Assembly (NCBI GenBank): GCA_020056045.1
Contig: JAGVIM010000216.1
Coordinates: forward strand, 1 to 10,628
Reading direction: 5' to 3'
Length of the DNA: 10,628 nt
Source: Nanobdellota archaeon
GTDB lineage: Archaea > Nanobdellota > Nanobdellia > Pacearchaeales > GW2011-AR1
The notes below the pieces were generated by a model. That model made no database searches. It was not told where the DNA came from and saw only the letters and a list, made by a program, of their open reading frames with translations. Of the stretch, positions 1 to 4,455 are shown in pieces. The translations under genes were made by a program, and so were the position numbers. Numbering within the stretch: the stretch's first letter is position 1; each line of letters begins with the position of its first letter.

Positions 1-146
1 CCACCTCTTTCTTGAACTGAAGCATTAATATCTCTACCTCTTTGAGCTACTCTTTGAGAAACATCTGTAACTAATTCCTTTCCATCTTGAAGAAGTCCTG
101 TAAGACCTTCTCCTACTTTTCTTAGATTATCTCTTGTCTTTGCCAT
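1..146 (-). CDS. Unrecognised helical protein, 5' part only
   Basis: This is the first 48 codons of a gene that runs off the left edge, read from the ATG at 146-144. The peptide begins MAKTRDNLRKVGEGL and is hydrophilic, with no cysteine or membrane segment. Its regular spacing of Leu/Val/Ile among Lys, Arg, Asp, Glu and Gln suggests one or more amphipathic helices (for example the stretch LVTDVSQRVAQRGRDI). I do not recognise a family. The start is supported by a TATA box (TTTAAAAA, 168-175) centred about 26 nt upstream, which would give a leaderless transcript. The ATGGCA start context is also shared by other genes of the window. It is transcribed divergently from the nucleotidyltransferase gene to its right. 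The remaining length and the function cannot be judged from here. Confidence 0.6.
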   Translation of the reverse strand, partial: MAKTRDNLRKVGEGLTGLLQDGKELVTDVSQRVAQRGRDINASVQERG

Positions 147-167
147 TTTAAATAAAACAAAATCCTG

Positions 168-175
168 TTTTTAAA
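168..175 (-). promoter_or_regulatory. TATA box for the left-edge gene
   Basis: TTTAAAAA on the minus strand, centred about 26 nt before the ATG at 146. This is the distance expected if transcription starts at or next to the start codon (leaderless mRNA). Confidence 0.5.
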
Positions 176-385
176 CATTATTATAATTAAAACATTATAT
201 CTGGTTTGTAGATTAATAGAATTTTATATTACAAGAAAATATAATTCCTGCGACCTCTTTTTTTATTTTCATCTTTTGCTTAAATAATTAATGACTTTGA
301 GGTTTAAAAGTTTTAGCATTCCTCTTCAGAGCCTGTTACTAAAAGGTTCAACGCCCCCACGATTACTTAAACTAAAAAAGAAAGA

Positions 386-393
386 TTTAAATA
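386..393 (+). promoter_or_regulatory. TATA box for the nucleotidyltransferase/HEPN operon
   Basis: TTTAAATA preceded by AAAGA (BRE-like). Its centre is 27-28 nt before the ATG at 417 but only about 18 nt before the ATG at 408. The spacing favours a leaderless transcript starting at 417. Confidence 0.55.
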
Positions 394-416
394 ACATTGG
401 TTCATAAATGATACAT

Positions 417-977
417 ATGGTTCAGAATAAAAACAATTTAGAATTAGAAATAATATTGGTTTTGTTAAAGAATAAATCTCATCTAAGAGAGATAGCAAGG
501 ACTCTCAATGAATCTCATTCCACAGTTTTAAGGAAGATTAATGAATTATCCAAAGAGAATGTCTTAGATTATAAGAGGGAGGGCAAAAACAAGGTATTTT
601 TTATTAAAAATAATCTAAAAGCTAAAAACTATGTTTATTTTGCTGAAATTCACAAATTAAATAATATTTTAAAAAAGCATCCTGAATTGTCTATAATTTT
701 CGAAGACATTAAGAAGAATTTCTCAAAAGGAATGATAATCTTGTTTGGAAGTTATGCAAAAGGAATTCCAAAGAAGGACAGTGATATTGATATTTATTTA
801 GAAACCAATGACAATAACTTAAAAAACAAAATAAAAGCGATAAATTCTAAATTGAGTATTAAAATCGGGAAATTTGATACAAAATCTTTATTAATCAAGG
901 AAATTATAAAGAATCATATAATCATAAATGGGTTGGAGGATTTTTATGAAAGAGTTGAATTTTTTAAAGAAGCTTAA
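417..977 (+). CDS. Winged-helix plus minimal nucleotidyltransferase (MNT) protein
   Basis: A 186-aa two-domain protein. Residues about 8-65 form a winged-helix DNA-binding region (SHLREIARTLNESHSTVLRK recognition part, then a basic wing DYKREGKNKVFFI). Residues about 100-186 are a minimal nucleotidyltransferase of the polymerase-beta fold, with the signature GSYAKG (111-116) followed by SDIDIY (122-127), whose two Asp are the metal-binding pair. In the MNT/HEPN families such proteins act as antitoxins and can transfer AMP to the partner HEPN protein. The fused DNA-binding domain would let this one also regulate its own operon, which is inference. It overlaps the following HEPN gene by 32 nt, so the two are co-transcribed. 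I chose the ATG at 417 over 408 because the TATA box at 386-393 lies 27-28 nt from it. Confidence 0.85.
   Translation: MVQNKNNLELEIILVLLKNKSHLREIARTLNESHSTVLRKINELSKENVLDYKREGKNKVFFIKNNLKAKNYVYFAEIHKLNNILKKHPELSIIFEDIKKNFSKGMIILFGSYAKGIPKKDSDIDIYLETNDNNLKNKIKAINSKLSIKIGKFDTKSLLIKEIIKNHIIINGLEDFYERVEFFKEA
935..939 (+). promoter_or_regulatory. Shine-Dalgarno site of the HEPN gene
   Basis: GGAGG inside the end of the upstream nucleotidyltransferase gene, 6 nt before the ATG at 946. It decides the start at 946 rather than the in-frame ATG at 928. Confidence 0.6.
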
Positions 978-1437
978 GCGAAAAGGAATTATTGAATTGG
1001 TTGAATTTTCTGAAGAGATGAAATCTTCTTATTTAATAAAGGCAGATAACTGTCTTAAATCTGCAAAAATACTATTTTCAAGCCAACTTTATGAGAACTC
1101 TACTTCTGAAGCGTATTATTGTATGTATAACTCTCTGTTATCACTATTATTCAAAATTGGAATTAAATCTGAAAATCATTCTGCTTCAATAATCCTTTTT
1201 GATAAACTATTTGATAATAAAGAAATGGTAAAAATAATTTCTTGGGCTAAAGAAGAAAGAATAGATAAACAATATTATGTAGAAGCTCAACAAATAGTTA
1301 AGGTAACCAAAGAATCCTGCAATGAAATGATTTTAAAAGCTGAAGATTTTTTAGTTAAGATAAGACTATTAATAAATGAGATGGGTAATGAAAAAATTAG
1401 TTCTGCTAGAGATTCTTTTGTTAAGTTGTTAGGTTAA
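946..1437 (+). CDS. HEPN-domain protein, likely partner of the MNT protein
   Basis: A 163-aa, mostly helical protein of the HEPN superfamily. It has the typical first-helix pattern of repeated small and hydrophobic residues (SSYLIKADNCLKSAKILF, 27-44), the central AYYCMYNSLLSLL helix (56-68) common to archaeal HEPN proteins, and a late polar motif R105-I-D-K-Q-Y-Y111. In canonical HEPN ribonucleases the active site is R-x(4-6)-H. Here the position of the His is taken by Tyr, as in several HEPN/MNT pairs, so RNase activity is uncertain. The gene starts inside the upstream nucleotidyltransferase gene with a good Shine-Dalgarno site, which argues for translational coupling and fixed stoichiometry. 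The likely role is a toxin-like effector controlled by its partner (inference from family context). Confidence 0.75.
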   Translation: MKELNFLKKLKRKGIIELVEFSEEMKSSYLIKADNCLKSAKILFSSQLYENSTSEAYYCMYNSLLSLLFKIGIKSENHSASIILFDKLFDNKEMVKIISWAKEERIDKQYYVEAQQIVKVTKESCNEMILKAEDFLVKIRLLINEMGNEKISSARDSFVKLLG

Positions 1438-1468
1438 ACTCTGCAAAAATGAGCAGTTACGTGCTTCC

Positions 1469-1526
1469 AAAAAGTTTCCACTTTTGAATATAAAATATGA
1501 GATAGTAAAGTGGAAACTTTTTATCT
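1469..1526 (+). terminator. 16-bp perfect hairpin after the MNT/HEPN operon
   Basis: AAAAAGTTTCCACTTT (1469-1484) and its exact reverse complement (1507-1522) are separated by a 22-nt AT-rich loop. The right arm ends in a run of T. It lies 31 nt past the HEPN stop codon, so the simplest reading is a transcript 3' end or terminator. A miniature mobile element end is an alternative. Confidence 0.5.
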
Positions 1527-1623
1527 GAGCTGAATTTTTATTTTAATTATTTATCTCTCTGCAATATAAATTTTCATCTTCAGTTAATTTTTCTTTTTTG
1601 GATTAAACTCCTTTCGTATGCAG

Positions 1624-1632
1624 ATATAAAAA
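1624..1632 (+). promoter_or_regulatory. TATA box for the VTT-domain gene
   Basis: ATATAAAAA centred 26 nt before the ATG at 1654. No Shine-Dalgarno site precedes the ATG, consistent with a leaderless mRNA. Confidence 0.5.
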
Positions 1633-1653
1633 GGTATGATGTTTATAATATAA

Positions 1654-2268
1654 ATGACACATTACCATTATATTCAAGAAAATAGTTCTAAGTACAAAAT
1701 AAGGGTCTTGGTGTTTTCGATTATTGCATTCTTACTATTTTTGTTTTTAGCTATTTTTTTCTATAAATTCGGGTATAACCTTTTTAAAACAACTCCTTTT
1801 TTACATAAAATAATAACTTATCTGAAATATAATTTTGTAAACGTAACTCCCATAGGTCTATTCTATGAACATTTGATAGGAGGGATATTTTTTGTGCCTT
1901 CTGCAGATGAATTGGTGTTTTATTATGGACTGATGAATGGAAATCCTATTCTTTTTTCATTTGTTGCAGCATTAACGGGTTATATGCTAGCGCAAATATT
2001 AAATTATACTATTGGTTCCAAAATAAGCAATTTCATGTTACATCTTGTTTCAAAGAAAAAAGTGTATAAAACCAAGAGATGGATAAACAAATATGGAGCC
2101 TATGGCATATTTCTCTTTAATGCAATTCCAATTCTTCCTGCACCCTTATTAATATTTGCACTTGGAGTAACTAAGTATAATTTTAAAAGACTATTCATAA
2201 TAACTACCCTAGCCAAGGTTTTGGAATATTCAATTTTGATTGGCATCTTTTTATTATTTTCAGGATGA
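1654..2268 (+). CDS. VTT/DedA-like integral membrane protein
   Basis: A 204-aa polytopic membrane protein. Hydrophobic segments lie at about 17-38, 72-92, 98-120, 149-171 and 180-202. The VTT (SNARE-associated/DedA, YqaA-type) pattern is visible as FFVPSADELVFYYGLMNG (79-96), then a re-entrant-like stretch with NAIPILPAPLLIFALGV (156-172), followed by a basic NFKRLF turn and a last helix. Members of this superfamily (DedA, TMEM41B, VMP1) move or scramble lipids across membranes, and some affect resistance to membrane-active agents. Archaeal members are poorly studied, so the exact substrate is unknown. The start is set by the TATA box 26 nt upstream. The first PRC-barrel gene begins 26 nt after the stop, but from its own promoter. 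Confidence 0.75.
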   Translation: MTHYHYIQENSSKYKIRVLVFSIIAFLLFLFLAIFFYKFGYNLFKTTPFLHKIITYLKYNFVNVTPIGLFYEHLIGGIFFVPSADELVFYYGLMNGNPILFSFVAALTGYMLAQILNYTIGSKISNFMLHLVSKKKVYKTKRWINKYGAYGIFLFNAIPILPAPLLIFALGVTKYNFKRLFIITTLAKVLEYSILIGIFLLFSG

Positions 2269-2276
2269 TTTTTATA
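2269..2276 (+). promoter_or_regulatory. TATA box for the PRC-barrel operon
   Basis: TTTTTATA starts directly after the TGA stop of the VTT gene. It is centred about 25 nt before the second of two tandem ATGs (2298), so the real first codon may be 2298 rather than 2295. Confidence 0.45.
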
Positions 2277-2294
2277 CTCCATTGTCTTTAAAAT

Positions 2295-2789
2295 ATGATG
2301 AAAGAACCACATAGTATACTAAAAACCGAACGAGCTCTGCATAAAACAGTTAATCTAAAAAAATTAATCGGAAAAAGAGTTCTTTCTAAAGGGGGAAAGA
2401 TAATAGGAAAAATATCTGAGATAAGAATAAATCCAATAAGTCTTAACATTGAAGGGATTCTTGTAAAGGGAAACATTATTAAAAAATCAATGTATATAGG
2501 AAGAAGTTATTTTTCGCATTTATCTCCTGAAGCTATAATTCTAAACATAGAAGTTTCTGTTTTAATTAAAAATAAACAAGTAATAGATTCGAAAGGAAGA
2601 ATAATAGGGCGAATTAAAGAAGTGGTAAGGAAGGGAACAGGGAATGATCTAAAGGGTGTATATGTTCGCTCATTGTTCAGCCGGAAATTTTTTATTCCAG
2701 AATCAGAAATAGAGTATGTAAACAAATCAATAGTATTAAAACCAAAGTATAATGCAACAAAAAAGTATTTCTGGCAAAGCAATAAATAA
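2295..2789 (+). CDS. Tandem PRC-barrel protein 1
   Basis: A 164-aa soluble protein made of two PRC-barrel-like beta domains. Residues about 20-86 hold LIGKRVLSKGGKIIGKISEI and a second strand set ending PEAIILN. Residues about 88-150 hold VIDSKGRIIGRIKEVV and end KSIVLK. Each repeat has the hallmark G-x-x-(I/V)-G-x-(I/V) turn after a 'lock-in' strand. PRC-barrel domains bind partner proteins or RNA; archaeal ones include the cell-division proteins CdpB1/CdpB2 and RNA-processing factors, so a scaffold role is possible but not shown here. The C-terminal tail (KYNATKKYFWQSNK) overlaps the next gene by 38 nt. Tandem ATGs make 2295 or 2298 the start. The two genes look like a duplication. Confidence 0.75.
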   Translation: MMKEPHSILKTERALHKTVNLKKLIGKRVLSKGGKIIGKISEIRINPISLNIEGILVKGNIIKKSMYIGRSYFSHLSPEAIILNIEVSVLIKNKQVIDSKGRIIGRIKEVVRKGTGNDLKGVYVRSLFSRKFFIPESEIEYVNKSIVLKPKYNATKKYFWQSNK

Positions 2790-3246
2790 AACAATAACTT
2801 CAGAAGACATATTAGGAAAAGAAGTCATAGATGCTGAGGGAGCTTTTATTGGAGTTGCAGAAAAGATATTTATTGACCCCAAATCAATGGATTTTATAGG
2901 GATATCTATTGATAAGGGGCTTATTCGAAGTGGACTAACTGTTGGGAAAAATTATATTGATAATATAGCTGATCATGCCATTTTCCTAAAAATAAGAGTA
3001 GTTTATGACATAAAAGGAAAGTTTGTTTTTGATAAAGATGGAAAGAAAGTTGGAACAGTTTCTTCTATAGATCTTTGTGGGAAAAAAAATAAAATAAAAA
3101 ATATTTATGTGAAACCTCATTCTAGTTTATTCTCCTTTAATGAAAAAATAGTAATCTCTGAAGATTATATAGAAAATATAGGGGACAATGTTATCCTAAA
3201 TATAAAAATAAATCATTTGCCTAAAAAACAAATTTTATCAGAATAA
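2752..3246 (+). CDS. Tandem PRC-barrel protein 2
   Basis: A second 164-aa protein with the same layout as its neighbour. PRC-barrel repeat one spans about 17-80 (ILGKEVIDAEGAFIGVAEKI, later DHAIFLK). Repeat two spans about 82-152 (FVFDKDGKKVGTVSSIDL, later GDNVILNIK). Matching lengths and matching order of motifs indicate an ancient tandem gene duplication with strong divergence. The ATG lies inside the end of the upstream gene in a different frame and no Shine-Dalgarno site is obvious, so translation is probably coupled to the upstream gene. The two products could form a hetero-complex (inference). No membrane segment or signal peptide is present. The function is unknown beyond the PRC fold. 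Confidence 0.75.
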   Translation: MQQKSISGKAINKTITSEDILGKEVIDAEGAFIGVAEKIFIDPKSMDFIGISIDKGLIRSGLTVGKNYIDNIADHAIFLKIRVVYDIKGKFVFDKDGKKVGTVSSIDLCGKKNKIKNIYVKPHSSLFSFNEKIVISEDYIENIGDNVILNIKINHLPKKQILSE

Positions 3247-3329
3247 TTTTAATTAGAGTAAGTGCTCCCTGACATTTTCCTAAATTTAAAGTTAACAAAT
3301 TCTGAAAAATGAGCATAACATTATGGTTC

Positions 3330-3336
3330 TTTTTTT
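3330..3336 (+). terminator. Oligo-T terminator after the PRC-barrel operon
   Basis: A run of seven T about 85 nt past the stop of the second PRC gene. Archaeal RNA polymerase terminates at oligo-T tracts without needing a hairpin, so this is the best candidate end. The rest of 3247-3419 shows no gene. Confidence 0.3.
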
Positions 3337-3402
3337 ATTAAACAGTTCCGTTATACATGATTCTGGTTAGCTAAATAGTCTTCAGCTTCGCCTCAAAAAT
3401 TG

Positions 3403-3419
3403 ACAGGAAAAAGAAAGAT
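3403..3419 (-). terminator. T-rich tract after the 123-aa gene
   Basis: Read on the minus strand, the stop codon is followed by TCTTTCTTTTTCC, a pyrimidine tract that could terminate transcription of the minus-strand gene. Confidence 0.3.
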
Positions 3420-3791
3420 TTAATCTTTAACATAATGGTCATTTAAAGAAGTTGCTAAAGATTTTAAACCTGCTTCTTTTTTATTATTTGCCCTTATTCC
3501 TAAATATGCAATTCCAGCTCCGACAGCTATTTCTAAAACAGTGTATAAATTAAAATCTCTATTTGTTGCAACTGATGTAATTCTTTCTAAAATTTTTGCC
3601 CCACAATCAATAACACCATCTGCAAATAGAACAGTTCCTAAACCCATAGCAAAATAATCTCTTATTCTTCCTCTTGAAGTAGAATTTATTGCTTCTTGCA
3701 CAGCTTCCTGATTACTCATTTCATTAACCCTGGAGGCATATTGTGGATTTGTTTTTATTCCCAGATTATCAAGTAAACTTTTGTTAGCCAT
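3420..3791 (-). CDS. Unrecognised putative membrane protein, 123 aa
   Basis: I recognise no family. The N-terminal 45 residues are polar (MANKSLLDNLGIKTNPQYAS, then Glu/Gln/Asn-rich). Two moderately hydrophobic, glycine-rich segments follow at about 46-66 (YFAMGLGTVLFADGVIDCG) and 82-100 (LYTVLEIAVGAGIAYLGIR), joined by a short polar loop, and the tail is basic then polar. This suggests a small two-helix membrane protein. An in-frame ATG 13 codons further upstream (3830) exists, but the sequence between the two ATGs contains a near-ideal promoter (GAAAGA then TTTATAAA) centred 26-27 nt before 3791. The start at 3791 with a leaderless mRNA is therefore preferred. It is divergent from the antitoxin gene, and the short intergenic stretch holds an 8-bp inverted repeat just behind its promoter. 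Confidence 0.6.
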   Translation of the reverse strand: MANKSLLDNLGIKTNPQYASRVNEMSNQEAVQEAINSTSRGRIRDYFAMGLGTVLFADGVIDCGAKILERITSVATNRDFNLYTVLEIAVGAGIAYLGIRANNKKEAGLKSLATSLNDHYVKD

Positions 3792-3813
3792 AAAATATGA
3801 AGGTGTTTGTATA

Positions 3814-3827
3814 TTTATAAATCTTTC
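3814..3827 (-). promoter_or_regulatory. BRE/TATA promoter of the 123-aa gene
   Basis: On the minus strand GAAAGA (BRE, 3827-3822) is followed directly by TTTATAAA (3821-3814), centred 26-27 nt before the ATG at 3791. This is the clearest archaeal promoter of the window. It sits inside what would be coding sequence if the upstream ATG at 3830 were used, which argues against that start. Confidence 0.65.
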
Positions 3828-3837
3828 CATAACGTAA

Positions 3838-3869
3838 CTACTTTGAAGTTAATAATATTTACAAAGTAG
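3838..3869. repeat. 8-bp inverted repeat upstream of the 123-aa gene
   Basis: CTACTTTG (3838-3845) and CAAAGTAG (3862-3869) are perfect complements across a 16-nt AT spacer. They lie just upstream of the BRE/TATA of the minus-strand gene, a position suited to a regulator-binding site. Confidence 0.35.
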
Positions 3870-4008
3870 AACAACCCTATTATGTTCAGGCGTAAATGGA
3901 TGGTTAACTGCTCCAGAAAACATCGTGCCATATATTTTATCATACTTCTTGTATCAATTTATGTTATAAATCTTGTTACAAAAACTATTAATTCAGTAAA
4001 CCAAAACA

Positions 4009-4016
4009 TTTAAATA
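4009..4016 (+). promoter_or_regulatory. TATA box of the antitoxin gene
   Basis: TTTAAATA preceded by AAAACA, centred about 26 nt before the ATG at 4038. It supports 4038 over the in-frame ATG at 4020 and indicates a leaderless transcript. Confidence 0.55.
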
Positions 4017-4038
4017 TACATGTGTATACAATTGTATA
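4015..4038. promoter_or_regulatory. Candidate autoregulatory operator, TATACA/TGTATA repeats
   Basis: Two abutting 12-nt half sites (TATACATGTGTA and TACAATTGTATA) form a dyad with 10 of 12 positions paired. Within it the hexamer TATACA or its complement TGTATA occurs four times (4015, 4023, 4025, 4033). It covers the end of the TATA box up to the start codon, so a bound repressor would block transcription. Ribbon-helix-helix antitoxins typically bind such repeated short palindromes on their own promoters. Confidence 0.55.
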
Positions 4039-4286
4039 TGGAAACAACAATAAGAATAAATCCAAATACAAAAGAAGAACTTGATAGCTTCAGACAATAT
4101 AAAAATGAAAGCTATGACGAAGTGGTAAGAAAAATAATAGTTATAGCAAAAACTTGTGAAAAAGAACCTAAACTAAGTCAAAAAACTATACAAGAAATAA
4201 AAGAAGCAAGAGAAAGAATAAAAAAAGGCGAGTTCTACACAGAAGAAGAAGCTAAAAAGATTTTAGGGTTATCAAAAAGCCCTTGA
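4038..4286 (+). CDS. Ribbon-helix-helix antitoxin-like protein
   Basis: An 82-aa protein. The N-terminal part (ETTIRINPNTKEELDSF, then ESYDEVVRKII) is a classic ribbon-helix-helix DNA-binding fold: one beta strand that pairs in the dimer, then two helices. The C-terminal part (about 44-78) is charged and helical, ending in GEFYTEEEAKKILGL, the type of toxin-neutralising tail found in RelB/VapB-class antitoxins. The usual role is to bind a partner toxin and repress the shared promoter. The palindromic repeats directly over this promoter fit self-repression. No RelE- or PIN-like toxin gene follows within 169 nt before the convergent EF-2 gene, so this is a solitary antitoxin or a regulator acting elsewhere. 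The start at 4038 is chosen from TATA spacing. Confidence 0.7.
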   Translation: METTIRINPNTKEELDSFRQYKNESYDEVVRKIIVIAKTCEKEPKLSQKTIQEIKEARERIKKGEFYTEEEAKKILGLSKSP

Positions 4287-4429
4287 GTTATTGTTTTGGA
4301 CTTTTGGATGTTCAAGATTCAGAAAAGTATATTAAAAATATTGATATAATAAGAATTATAAATCTACCTTATTTAATTTATTTTGTTTTTATCCAAGGAC
4401 TTTTCTATTTTAGTTTCTTTCTTCCGAAG

Positions 4430-4452
4430 TTCTTTCTTTTTTAAAGAAAGAA
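4430..4452 (-). terminator. Hairpin after the EF-2 gene
   Basis: TTCTTTCTTT (4430-4439) and AAAGAAAGAA (4443-4452) form a 10-bp perfect stem with a 3-nt loop only 3 nt beyond the EF-2 stop codon. Antitoxin and EF-2 transcripts converge here, so the element may serve both strands. The rest of 4287-4429 holds no gene or recognisable toxin remnant. Confidence 0.5.
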
Positions 4453-4455
4453 GCT

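Noticed and set aside
329..365. tRNA-like stretch with GGTTCAAC and CCCCC
   Set aside because: It recalls a T-arm, but the flanking bases cannot form the 5-bp T-stem, and no acceptor, D-arm or anticodon arm can be built around it.
291..407. 38-codon plus-strand reading frame starting ATGACTTTG
   Set aside because: It has no promoter at the expected distance and runs through the TATA box of the nucleotidyltransferase gene. The peptide has no recognisable character.
4287..4455. Possible toxin gene or remnant behind the antitoxin
   Set aside because: One frame is open for about 50 codons but lacks a start codon and any RelE or PIN motif.
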